A DNA stretch of 64,000 nucleotides from RYN-230 sp963704995 (GTDB lineage: Bacteria; Actinomycetota; Actinomycetes; Streptosporangiales; Streptosporangiaceae), in NCBI GenBank assembly GCA_963704995.1, contig CAVPIM010000009.1, positions 1,302,001 through 1,366,000 on the forward strand, written 5' to 3'. Made by a program: the position numbers and the translations under genes. Shown piece after piece: positions 7,425-16,127 of the stretch (its first letter is position 1; every line of letters starts with the position of its first letter). The notes under the pieces are model-generated. The model worked only from the letters and a program-made list of their open reading frames with translations, had not been told where the DNA came from and ran no database searches.

Positions 7425-10400
7425 GTGGAGAACTGGCAGGCGTTCGTCCCGGCGGCGGGTGGTTCCGGCGAACCATCCCGGGAGTCCGTCGCGCCGCCCC
7501 CGGCGGCAGCTGCCCCGCCGCCCCCGGCCGGAGCGGCTGCCCCGTGGCCCCTGACCGGGGCCGAGGAGCGCTCCAGGACGCTCAGCCTGATCGACTTCCT
7601 GGCCGACTACGACGCCCGCCGGAATCCGCCGGTCTATGACATCAGGAAGTACGGCCTGTTCCTGCTCCGCGACACCGGCCTGCCTGACGTGGCCGGCGTC
7701 CGCCTGACCCCTGGCGAGGACACCTGGCTGTCGGTCGACTTCCTGGATCTCCCGCCGCAGCCGGAGGTGCCAGCCGACCTGGCCGGGCTGCTCGGCGACA
7801 GCAGCACGATCCGCCCCGAAGTGCGGCCCGAGGTCCCTGAGCTCTCCGGCGGGAATGTGCCCGGTGAACCTGAGGCCGCAGTAGATCCGGGGCTGGCCGC
7901 GGCGGCCGGGCGGTGGATCACGGACGTGTGGGAGCCGTTCGCCGCCCGGTGGGCCGACGTGACCGCGGCCAAGACGCTGCATCGTGACCTGTTCCAGCAG
8001 CGCGAACGGCTCGCCATGGACCGCGAGTCGGTGGAACTGGTGTGGGGTTTCGGGCGCCTGCGCTGGCAGCACGACGGCGAGCTGATCGACCATCCGCTGC
8101 TGTGCATCCCGGTGGAGGTTGAGCAGGATGACGTTTCGCAGCGGATCCAGGTCCGTCCCGCTGGCGCGCCCGAGGTCGAGGCGCGCTGCCTGGCTGGCCT
8201 GACGCTGGCTGACCGGGCCCGTTTCCTGAGTATCCGCCAGTCGGTGAACGACGAGGGCGCGGACCTCTGGGACGCCTCGCTGCTCCAGGGCCTGCTGCGG
8301 CCGCTGATCCGCGCCATCGACCACGAGGGCACGCTGGCCGGGCAGGCCCCGCCGCCCCCGGACACCGGGGCGGCGGTCGCGGACGGCAGCTGGGTGCTCT
8401 TCATGCGCCGCAAGCTCCCGGACTATCTCGGATTCCTCGAGCGGATGCGCGCGCTGTACCGGGACGAGTCCGTGGCCGTGCCCGCCACCCTGCAGGCGAT
8501 CGTGACCGACGCCCCGTCGGCCCTGGCCAGCCAGGCGCTGGCCAACGGCAGCGGCGCGGAAGACGACACGGAACCGCTGCTCCTTCCGCTGCCCACGAAC
8601 GAGGAACAGCAGCACATCCTCGCGCAGGCCCAGCACAGCACCGGCGTCACCGTGCAGGGCCCGCCGGGGACCGGTAAGTCACACACGATCGCCAACATCA
8701 TCAGCCACTACGTGGCGTACGGGAAAAGGGTGCTGGTCGTCGCCGAGAAGGAACAGGCGCTGCGGGCCCTCACCGGGAAGATCCCGGCCGGTATCACGGA
8801 CCTGACCGTCTCGGTCCTCGGCGCGGATGCCGACAGCCGGCGCCAGCTGGAGTCGGCGATCGGCCAGATCCAGACCCGGGTGACCGCGATCGACAAGACG
8901 TTCGCTGACGAGCGCATCTGGCAGCTCACGTCCGACCTGGACTCGGTCAATCGCGACATCGCCGTGACCACGCAGGCCCTGCTGGCCACCCGTGAGGCGG
9001 AGGTGGAGCGGCTGCCGGGACGGTGGATAGCCGGCCAGAACCCGACCCGGGCGCAGGCGGCCCGGTGGGTAGCGGCCCAGGAGCCCTCGCTCGGCTACAT
9101 CGACGACGTCATCGAGGCCGGCCTGCCCGCCCCGCTCAGCGGGGGAGAACTGGCGGAGTTCGCCGGGCTGATCCGCCAGGTCGGGGTGAACCGCGCGGAC
9201 GCCTGCGCGCGTGAACTGCCGGAGCTGAGCGCGATCCCGCCCGGATCTGACCTGGCCGAGCGGTTCGCCCGGCTGGACGAACTGCAGGCCTCGGTCCGGT
9301 CCCTGGACGGCGCGGTGCACGACTGGGACCGGGCCGCCGCGTGTGGCCACGACGGGCTGCGGGCCCTCGCCGCCCGGTGCAACACGGAGATGGAATGGCT
9401 GGCCAAGAGCGCGGGTACCTGGCTGAGCCACGTTCGTGACCAGGCCGGTGACCCGCTGCTGGCCCAGGACTGGGATTCCTTCGGCGCCCGCCTGTCGCGG
9501 GACCGCCAGGAAGTGCTCCGGCTGCGCGCGGTGCTCACCGCGCACCAGGTCGTCATCCCGGATGTTCCCGATCCCTCCTTCATCGAGGGGCTGCGGCAGG
9601 CGCAGGACCGGCTCGGGCAGTCCAGCCGGCTGGGCATGTTCGCCGGCCCCGCCAAGCGGGCCATGCAGGCCTGCGAGGTTAACGGCCGGCCGCCCAGCAC
9701 CGCCGCGGACATCGACCTGTGCCTCCGGGCGGTCTCGCTGCAGTCCCTGCGCCAGCGGATGCTGACCAGCTGGCACAACCAGCTGGCCCGGGTGGGCGGC
9801 GCCGAGCTGGCCACTCCCGTCCCCGAGGACATCGCCGGCCGCTTCCTGGACGACCTGGACCGGGCGCTCAGCTGGCCGCAGACGTGGGCCCAGCTGCGTG
9901 CTGACCTGGCCACGGCCGGGGTAGGCACGCCGGTGGCCGCCGACCCGGCCGCGCTCGGTCACCTCGCCGGCACCTGCACCCAGGCCTGCGACCAGATCCG
10001 GCTGCAGGAACTCTCCCGGTGGGTCCGCGACCTGCATGAATGGCTCCGCGCCGGAGCCCAGGCGCCCGCCGCCTCGCCGCTGTGGGACCTGCTGGCCGAT
10101 GCTCTCGCCCATCAGGATCTTGAGCAGTGGCACCGGCTCCGGGAAGAGCTGCGGGACCTGCACGAGCTCGCCCCGGCGGCCCGCCGCCTGAGCGAGCTGA
10201 AGTCCCTCCTGTCCGCGGCCGTGCCCATCTGGGCCTCCCGCATCCTGGCTGATCCGGATGCGGCCGGGGATCCGGTCGCGTTCGACGCCGCCTGGCAGTG
10301 GCGCCAGCTCGACTCGTGGGTGGCGGAAGCCCTGGCCGGGGCCACGCCTGCCCAGCTGCAGGCCCGGCTCGAGGAACTCTCCCGGGAACGGCGGCAGGTC

Positions 10401-11921
10401 GTCGCGGAGCTCGTGGCGGAGCGCGCCTGGCGCCGCCTGGCCGACAACCTGGGGGACCGGCAGCGGCAGGCGCTCAACAGCTACGTCCGGGCCGTGACCA
10501 GGTTCGGGCGGACCGGGGGGAAGTTCGCCCAGCGCTGGCTGACGGAAATCCGCGCCGCGCTGGACGAATCGAAGGACGCGGTCCCGGTCTGGATCATGCC
10601 GACGGCGCGGGCCCTCACCAGTTTCCGCCCGGAGATCGATCCGCCGTTCGACGTGCTCATCGTGGACGAGGCCTCCCAGATCGGGCTGGCGGCGGTCCCG
10701 TTGCTGGCGCTGGCCCGCAAGACCATCGTGGTCGGCGACGACAAGCAGACCAGCCCGGACAACGTCGGGCTCGACCGGCAGCAGGTGTTCGACCTGCTGG
10801 ACGAGCATCTCGCCCGGGTGCCGAAGTACCGCACCCTGTTCGACCCGGACAACAGCCTCTACGACATCGCCTTCCAGAAGTTCCCCGGCGTCGTCATGCT
10901 CACGGAGCACTTCCGCTGCCTGCCCCAGATCATCGGCTTCTCCAACGCCCACGCCTACAACGGCCGGATCATCCCCCTGCGTGACCAGCCGCCGCGGCCC
11001 GGCTGGTCCGCCCTGGGGGCGGTCAGGGTGCTGGACGGGTACCGGGACGCGATGGTCAACGAGCCTGAGGCGGACGCCGTGGTCAACCTGGCCGCGGAGA
11101 TCTGCGCGGATCCCGGGTACGACGGGATGGACATCGGGGTGATCTCGCTGCTGGGATCCACTCAGTCCAAGCTCATCTGGGAGAAGCTGTATGACCGCCT
11201 CGGCCCGGAGGTGATGCGGCAGCGGAATCTGCGCAGCGGTGAGCCGGCGAGTTTCCAGGGCGACGAGCGGGACGTGATCATCATCTCGACCGTGGTCGCG
11301 GTCAACCCGGCGCTCCCGTCCGCCCGGGTCTCCCCCCTGACGGGCAACGCCGCGATGCGGCGCATCAACGTGGCCGCCTCCCGGGCCCGCCAGCAGATGT
11401 GGATCGTCCACTCAGTAGAGCCGGACTGCTTTCCCGATGACGACCTGCGGGGCCAGCTCATCCGCCACTGCCGCGAGGCCGGCGCGGTCAGCGCACCGCA
11501 GGCTGACCTGGTCGACGCCTGCGAGTCGCAGTTCGAGCGGGATGTGCTGCAGAAGATCGTGGCCCGGGGCTACCAGAAGATATCCGTCCAGCACCACGTC
11601 GGCCGCTACCGCATCGACATCGTGGTCGAGGGCCCGCACGCCCGGCTCGCGGTCGAATGTGACGGAGACCGCTGGCACGGCCCTGACGTGTGGCACCGGG
11701 ATCGTGCCCGGCAGCAGGTCCTGGAGCGGGCGCACTGGACTTTCGAGCGGATCCGCGGCTCTGCCTTCTACCGTGACCCGGACGCGGCGCTCCTGCCGCT
11801 GTGGCAGCGGCTCTCCAGCCTCGGCGTCCCCACCGGGGACTGGTGGTCCGGCCAGCTCACCCAGCCCGCCTTCCGCGAAGTGTCCGGGGCCGGGACGGCC
11901 GTGAGCACCTCCGTCACGTAG
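7425..11921 (+). CDS. SF1 helicase-nuclease fusion (DUF4011-type, C-terminal Vsr/DUF559-like endonuclease), likely phage defence
   Basis: 1,498 residues, GTG start after a GGGAGCGGG box. Walker A is GPPGTGKSHT at residues ~412-421. Walker B is VLIVDEASQI with the DE at ~1081-1082. SF1 motifs follow: VVGDDKQTSP (III), LTEHFRCLPQI (IV), SFQGDERDVIIIS (V) and NVAASRARQQMWIVHS (VI). A long helical insert fills ~480-1040. The last ~130 residues carry a PD-(D/E)xK/Vsr-type nuclease: FERDVLQKIVARGY, RIDIVVEG, then AVECDGDRWHG (E~1411, D~1413). This helicase-plus-Vsr design is known from anti-phage systems and is thought to act on foreign DNA or RNA. No partner gene is adjacent, so it may act alone. 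Its 3' 154 bp overlap the convergent ParB-like gene. Confidence 0.85.
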   Translation: MENWQAFVPAAGGSGEPSRESVAPPPAAAAPPPPAGAAAPWPLTGAEERSRTLSLIDFLADYDARRNPPVYDIRKYGLFLLRDTGLPDVAGVRLTPGEDTWLSVDFLDLPPQPEVPADLAGLLGDSSTIRPEVRPEVPELSGGNVPGEPEAAVDPGLAAAAGRWITDVWEPFAARWADVTAAKTLHRDLFQQRERLAMDRESVELVWGFGRLRWQHDGELIDHPLLCIPVEVEQDDVSQRIQVRPAGAPEVEARCLAGLTLADRARFLSIRQSVNDEGADLWDASLLQGLLRPLIRAIDHEGTLAGQAPPPPDTGAAVADGSWVLFMRRKLPDYLGFLERMRALYRDESVAVPATLQAIVTDAPSALASQALANGSGAEDDTEPLLLPLPTNEEQQHILAQAQHSTGVTVQGPPGTGKSHTIANIISHYVAYGKRVLVVAEKEQALRALTGKIPAGITDLTVSVLGADADSRRQLESAIGQIQTRVTAIDKTFADERIWQLTSDLDSVNRDIAVTTQALLATREAEVERLPGRWIAGQNPTRAQAARWVAAQEPSLGYIDDVIEAGLPAPLSGGELAEFAGLIRQVGVNRADACARELPELSAIPPGSDLAERFARLDELQASVRSLDGAVHDWDRAAACGHDGLRALAARCNTEMEWLAKSAGTWLSHVRDQAGDPLLAQDWDSFGARLSRDRQEVLRLRAVLTAHQVVIPDVPDPSFIEGLRQAQDRLGQSSRLGMFAGPAKRAMQACEVNGRPPSTAADIDLCLRAVSLQSLRQRMLTSWHNQLARVGGAELATPVPEDIAGRFLDDLDRALSWPQTWAQLRADLATAGVGTPVAADPAALGHLAGTCTQACDQIRLQELSRWVRDLHEWLRAGAQAPAASPLWDLLADALAHQDLEQWHRLREELRDLHELAPAARRLSELKSLLSAAVPIWASRILADPDAAGDPVAFDAAWQWRQLDSWVAEALAGATPAQLQARLEELSRERRQVVAELVAERAWRRLADNLGDRQRQALNSYVRAVTRFGRTGGKFAQRWLTEIRAALDESKDAVPVWIMPTARALTSFRPEIDPPFDVLIVDEASQIGLAAVPLLALARKTIVVGDDKQTSPDNVGLDRQQVFDLLDEHLARVPKYRTLFDPDNSLYDIAFQKFPGVVMLTEHFRCLPQIIGFSNAHAYNGRIIPLRDQPPRPGWSALGAVRVLDGYRDAMVNEPEADAVVNLAAEICADPGYDGMDIGVISLLGSTQSKLIWEKLYDRLGPEVMRQRNLRSGEPASFQGDERDVIIISTVVAVNPALPSARVSPLTGNAAMRRINVAASRARQQMWIVHSVEPDCFPDDDLRGQLIRHCREAGAVSAPQADLVDACESQFERDVLQKIVARGYQKISVQHHVGRYRIDIVVEGPHARLAVECDGDRWHGPDVWHRDRARQQVLERAHWTFERIRGSAFYRDPDAALLPLWQRLSSLGVPTGDWWSGQLTQPAFREVSGAGTAVSTSVT

Positions 11922-12364
11922 GCGTCGATGACCTTCTGGCCGGTCACCCGGGCGATAGACACCCGGTGATGGCCGTCCTCGACGAAATGGCACCCGCCAA
12001 CCCGGTACACCTCGATGGGCGGAAGGGCCTCGCCGCGCCGCTGGGCCAGCGCCAGGTGCACCCAGCGGGACCGCAGCCGGTTGGATGCGGGCCGGAACCG
12101 CCGGTCGAAGTCCCGCCGTGGATCGAGCGTGCCGACGATCGTGTCCAGCGGGATCGTCTGCAGGCCGAGGTGGCGCTCACCGCGCCGGCCCAGCGCGCTC
12201 ACCACCTGATCCAGTGACTGCAGCGGCCAGAGGTCCGGCCTGCGGCGCAGCCAGTAGCCCACCCGGCCCGCGACCGCACGCCGCCTGGCCCGGAGGAAGT
12301 CGTTCTCGGCGTCCTCCTGCGGGAACCCGGTGTCCGTGAGCATGGACCGCAGATCAGCCCGCAT
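11768..12364 (-). CDS. ParB/sulfiredoxin-like domain protein
   Basis: From ATG 12364 (alternative ATG 12343) the protein has 198 residues. Residues ~75-160 carry a ParB N-domain-like core: LDTIVGTLD near the start, LPPIEVYRVGG, then CHFVEDGHHRVSIARVTGQ, where the (E/D)GHHR motif matches the ParB/Srx nucleotide-binding fold. No HTH follows, so this is not a chromosome-partition ParB. Small actinobacterial proteins of this type have no settled function. The start overlaps the TetR gene's stop by 11 bp, suggesting co-transcription with it. The 3' end overlaps the helicase gene tail-to-tail by 154 bp, and the last ~35 residues look non-conserved. Confidence 0.7.
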   Translation of the reverse strand: MRADLRSMLTDTGFPQEDAENDFLRARRRAVAGRVGYWLRRRPDLWPLQSLDQVVSALGRRGERHLGLQTIPLDTIVGTLDPRRDFDRRFRPASNRLRSRWVHLALAQRRGEALPPIEVYRVGGCHFVEDGHHRVSIARVTGQKVIDAYVTEVLTAVPAPDTSRKAGWVSWPDHQSPVGTPRLESRCHSGRSAASGSR

Positions 12365-12998
12365 AGCCGTTCCCCTGTCCATCAGCCCCGGCCGGGCCCG
12401 GGCGGATCCCGTCCAGGACCGTGTCAACGGCCTCGCGGACGAAGCGGTCGTTGAGCGGCGCGTGGCCATGCAGCAGCCGGTGGTACATGGACCCGTAGAG
12501 CAGGTCGAGCGCGACCTCGACCTTGGTTCCCGCGGGAACCTCACCCCGTTCGATGGCCCGGCGGAAGATCGCCCGGCCCTGCTCCCGGCGCGGCTCCACG
12601 AACCGCTGCCGGTACTCGGCGGCGAAGGCCGGGTCAGTCTGTGACTCGGTGACGAGCGCGGCGATCACCCGGCCGTACGGACGGCCGCCCGCCAGGCGGG
12701 CCCACGGGCGCAGCAGCGAGAGCAGGTCGCCGCGCAGCGAGCCGGTGTCCCGGGGCTTCGGCCGGGCCGCGGCCCACTCGGTGTAGAGCGCGTCCAGGGC
12801 CAGCGTTTCCTTGGTGGGCCACCAGCGGTAGATGGTGGCCTTGCTGACCCCGGCCCGTTCCGCGACGGCGTCCATGCTGACGGCCGACAGGCCGCGGGCC
12901 AGCAGGAGTTCCGCGGCAGCCCCGAGGATCGCCTGGCGGGCCCGCTCGCTGCGGGGCCGGCCGCGTGGCGGCGCCTCGGCCGTCGCATCCGTGCTCAT
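12354..12998 (-). CDS. TetR/AcrR-family transcriptional repressor
   Basis: 214 residues from the second of two adjacent ATGs (12998; the first is 13001), placed 8 nt after GAGAGG. Residues ~20-66 are a TetR_N HTH: AILGAAAELLLARG, then MDAVAERAGVSKATIYRWW with the hallmark KATIYRWW. The C-terminal helices resemble TetR_C_11-like ligand domains (FVEPRREQGRAIFRRAIERG). It is divergent from the VIT-like transporter gene. The shared region has an 18-bp palindrome and a repeated element that fit its operators, so it probably represses itself and the transporter. Confidence 0.88.
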   Translation of the reverse strand: MSTDATAEAPPRGRPRSERARQAILGAAAELLLARGLSAVSMDAVAERAGVSKATIYRWWPTKETLALDALYTEWAAARPKPRDTGSLRGDLLSLLRPWARLAGGRPYGRVIAALVTESQTDPAFAAEYRQRFVEPRREQGRAIFRRAIERGEVPAGTKVEVALDLLYGSMYHRLLHGHAPLNDRFVREAVDTVLDGIRPGPAGADGQGNGYAG

Positions 12999-13052
12999 CA
13001 TCCTCACCTCTCGGCGCGCTGCTTCGATCAGCGACGCTCTCAGCCGGAGACA

Positions 13053-13172
13053 AAACTGGACCATCAGTTTCGTTAGCGTACGAGCGTCCCTGGTTGTTCC
13101 CGGGCCCGGGCGGAATATCCGTGAGGCCACCCCGGTTCCCTACATACGAAACGATAAGTTTAGTTTTGTTAG
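13053..13172. promoter_or_regulatory. TetR operator candidates between tetR and VIT genes
   Basis: The 18-bp palindrome AAACTG-N6-CAGTTT occupies 13053-13070. A second, smaller inverted repeat AAAC-N5-GTTT is at 13149-13161. The 11-mer AGTTT(C/T)GTTAG occurs at 13066-13076 and 13162-13172, the latter directly before the GGAGAAG ribosome site of the VIT gene. The spacing places one site near each divergent promoter. The AT content is much higher than that of the surrounding sequence. Confidence 0.6.
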
Positions 13173-13182
13173 GAGAAGCGCC

Positions 13183-13833
13183 GTGAACATCTTCACGCCG
13201 GCCCGCCCCTTCGGCCCCCGCCCCTCCCGGCACCGCCGCCCCGCACCCCGTCCCGCCGCACCTCCCGCCCGTCCCGCCCACGCACCCGGTCCCGACGCAC
13301 CCGGTCCCGACGCATCCCGCTCACCCCGGGCCCGTCAGCCCGAACGCCACGACGAGGGCCAGGATGAGAGGTCGTTCCTGCTCCAGCGGGCGCAGCCCGC
13401 GATGACGGGCCTGATCGACGGCTCACTGTCCACCCTGGCCCCGGTCTTCGCCGTGGCGTTCGCCACGCACCAGCCGCGCTACGCGTTCCTCGCCGGGCTG
13501 GCCACCGCCATCGGCGCGGGCGTGAGCATGGCCTTCTCCGAAGGGCTCTCCGACACCGGCGACCTGACCGGGCGCGGCAACCCGTACCTGCGCGGCTCCA
13601 TCACCGGCGCCGGCACGTTCCTCGGCGGCGTCCTGCACACGCTCCCCTTCCTCATCCCCCAGTACCGGGCGGCACTGCTCGTGGCGCTCGCGATGATCGC
13701 CTTCGAGCTGGTCACCCTGGCCTGGATCCGCTGGCGGTTCTTCGCCACCGGCTTCCTGCGCTCGTTCGTGTCCATCGCGCTCGGCGGGGCGATCATCGCC
13801 AGCGTCAGCGCCGCGCTCGGCTCTCTGAGCTGA
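13183..13833 (+). CDS. VIT-family (CCC1-like) membrane transporter, putative Fe/Mn
   Basis: GTG 13183 after GGAGAAG gives 216 residues. The first ~65 residues are Pro/Arg-rich and include a duplicated 15-bp unit (13280-13309) encoding APGPD repeats. Five hydrophobic segments follow. TGLIDGSLSTLAPVFAVAFA matches the VIT/CCC1 first helix with its metal-site Asp, and ATAIGAGVSMAFSEGLSDTG corresponds to the second helix and the loop that bears acidic ligands. By family, it would move Fe2+ or Mn2+ across the cytoplasmic membrane. It is divergent from, and likely repressed by, the TetR gene. The family match is moderate because the sequence is short and divergent. Confidence 0.6.
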   Translation: MNIFTPARPFGPRPSRHRRPAPRPAAPPARPAHAPGPDAPGPDASRSPRARQPERHDEGQDERSFLLQRAQPAMTGLIDGSLSTLAPVFAVAFATHQPRYAFLAGLATAIGAGVSMAFSEGLSDTGDLTGRGNPYLRGSITGAGTFLGGVLHTLPFLIPQYRAALLVALAMIAFELVTLAWIRWRFFATGFLRSFVSIALGGAIIASVSAALGSLS

Positions 13834-13987
13834 CCCCCACCCCGGAATCCATCATCAGTTCGACTTAGACCCCCTATGAGGGGTCGGATCGTAACTGATA
13901 ACGCTTCCGCGGCTCGATCGTCTCGCAGAGTGAGACGACAGCTCCAGTCCCGTAAGGCGGCGGCCAGGACTGGGCACAATCAGCGGC

Positions 13988-15086
13988 ATGGAACGCAGGC
14001 GGTTCGGCGCGCGCACGGTCCTGGCCCTCCTGCTGGGCATCCCGCTGACGGTGGCCAGCACGTCCGCCACCACGGCGTCCGCCACCACTGGGGCCGCCAC
14101 CACTGGGGCCGCCGCCACTGGGGCCGCCGCCAGCCCCCGGGGCCACGGCGCGGATCACCGCCCCGGCTACGCCCCCTACTTCGAGACCTGGACGAGGGAC
14201 AAGCTGCCGGCCGTGGCCCGCGCCTCCGGGGCCCGCGACCTGACCCTGGCCTTCCTGCAGACGCCCAGGAAGGGCTCGTGCTCGGTGACCTGGAACGGCG
14301 ACCCGCCGGCAGACGGTACGGCCGGGCGGCCGCTACGTGGCCCAGGTCCGGGAACTGCGCGCGCGGGGCGGGGATGTGATCCCGTCCTTCGGCGGCTACA
14401 GCGCGGACCAGGGCGGCACGGAGATCGCCGACTCGTGCCGCAGCGTGCCGCGGATCGCCCGGGCGTACGAGTCCGTGATTACCACCTACGGCGTGACCCG
14501 CCTCGACATGGACGTCGAGGCCAACTCGCTGGGCAACGCGGCCGGGATCGCCCGGCGCAGCGCCGCGCTGGCGCTGCTGCAGGACTGGGCGGCCCGGGCG
14601 CACCGCCGGGTCCAGATCACGTTCACCCTGGGCGTCGAGCCCTGGGGCCTGCCCGCCAACTGCCTGGCCGTGCTGAAGAGCGCGGTAGCGCACGGGGTCC
14701 GCTTCACGGTGAACATCATGGCGTTCGACTACTACATCAAGGCCAGCCGGACCGGCGTGGAGATGGGCACAGCCGCGATCGAGGCGCTCGACGGCACGCA
14801 CCGCCAGCTCGGGCGGCTCTACCCGGGGCTCAGCCAGCCGCGGCTGTGGGCCCGGGAGGGCATCACGCTGCTGCCCGGCATCGACGACTACCCGAAGAAG
14901 ACCGAGGTGACCTACCTGGGTGACACCAGGAGAGTCGCGCGGTTCGCCCGCGCCCACGGGCTGCCGCTGATCTCCATCTGGGCCATCCAGCGGGACAACG
15001 GCGGCTGCCCGGGCACCATCGACGCCAACTCCTGCTCCGGCATCCACCAGCCGGGGTGGGCCTTCAGCCACCTGCTGGAAGGCTAG
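13988..15086 (+). CDS. Secreted GH18 chitinase-like hydrolase (frameshifted)
   Basis: ATG 13988 opens a signal peptide (RRRFGARTVLALLLGIPLTV) and an Ala/Thr linker built from three copies of a 15-bp unit (14081-14125). The catalytic region starts at GYAPYFETWTRDKLP. The frame shifts by one base near 14320-14330, and the rest continues from about 14328 to 15086: GGDVIPSFGGYSADQ, then LDMDVEANS (the DxDxE motif with catalytic Glu) and NIMAFDYY. The pattern matches single-domain Streptomyces-type exochitinase GH18 enzymes. If the indel is real, the protein is dead; if an assembly error, this is an intact exported chitinase of about 365 residues. It is convergent with, and abuts, the LysR gene. 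Confidence 0.75.
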
Positions 15087-16014
15087 GACCGCGCCCAGGC
15101 CGGCGTCCACGCCCCGGCGCGGCGCTGACCACGCTGGCCGGGGCCCAGGTGGCTGCGGAGCGCACGGAGCGCGGGGTGCCGGTTGTCGCTGCGCCAGAGC
15201 AGTGAGTGCGGGTAGACCGGTGCCGGATCGCGCACGGCGATGCGCCGCAGGTCGTGGCCGGCGGGCCAGGCGAGCCGGGTCTGCTCACCGACGAAGGTGG
15301 CCAGCTCGGGGAGCCGGCGATGACGTCCAGCAGGGGCTCGGTGCCGAAGCTGGGGTCGCCGGTGTCGATGGTGAACCCGAACGCGGCGGCGAGATCGCCG
15401 TAGAAGGCGGCCCACTCGGTACCTGGCACGACGCCGGGCATCCAGATCCGCAGCCCGGCCAGCTGGGCGGGGGTGACGGCGCGGGCACCGGCCAGCTCGT
15501 GCGCCGGCCCGGTGAGGAGCTGGACCGGCTCGTCGAGGACCCGGACGGCCTCGACGCCGGCCGGGAGCTCCCGGGCGGGCATGGTCAGGGCGCGGAAGGA
15601 CGCGTCGATCTCGGCGGACTGGACCGCGCGGATGGCCGCGCCGGCGTCGAAGAGGGTCACGACATCCAGTTCGGTGTCCGGGTGCGCGCGGTGGAAGCCG
15701 CGCAGCAGGCCCGCGGGCGCGAGCTGCCGGCCGATCACGTCAACGCGCAGCGCGCGGCGGCCGGGACGCACGGAGGCGGCCGCCCGGGCCTCGGCCTGGA
15801 GGAGATCGCGGGCGTGCGGCAAGAACGCCTGCCCGTCGGCGGTGAGCCGGGCTCCGCGGGCCGTGCGGGTGAACAGGCGCACGCCGAGGTGGCGCTCCAG
15901 CCGGGCGATGCGCTTGGAGACGGCCTGCTGGGTGATCGACAGATCCGCGGCGGCGTCCTGGAACTGGCCCGCGTCGGCGACCGCGGCGAAGGTGCGCACG
16001 GCATCGAGATCCAC
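15083..16014 (-). CDS. LysR-family transcriptional regulator (frameshifted)
   Basis: GTG 16014 starts MDLDAVRTFAAVADAGQF. The wHTH at residues ~5-62 is clear: DLSITQQAVSKRIARLERHL. The effector domain runs in frame to EPLLDVIAGS near 15315, then continues one base out of register as ELATFVGEQTRLAWPAG and ends near SHLGPGQRG, with TAG or TGA at 15083. A missing base in a CCCC run near 15310-15318 explains this. The gene is divergent from the MFS exporter gene and, by the usual LysR layout, would control it. It meets the GH18 gene tail-to-tail with a few bases of overlap. Confidence 0.78.
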
Positions 16015-16127
16015 GCCGACCGACCCTAGCTGCACAACGCGCGGTTGTGGCTCGCCGGGCGCGTGGTTGTTTGCCGCGCCGGCCCGGGCCCGCTTGGATC
16101 TCGTCCAGATGAGGTGACCCGGGCGAG

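Noticed and set aside
8679..11411. A 910-codon minus-strand frame opposite the helicase-nuclease
   Set aside because: Antisense of the helicase motifs; composition is typical of GC-rich antisense and no domain is seen.
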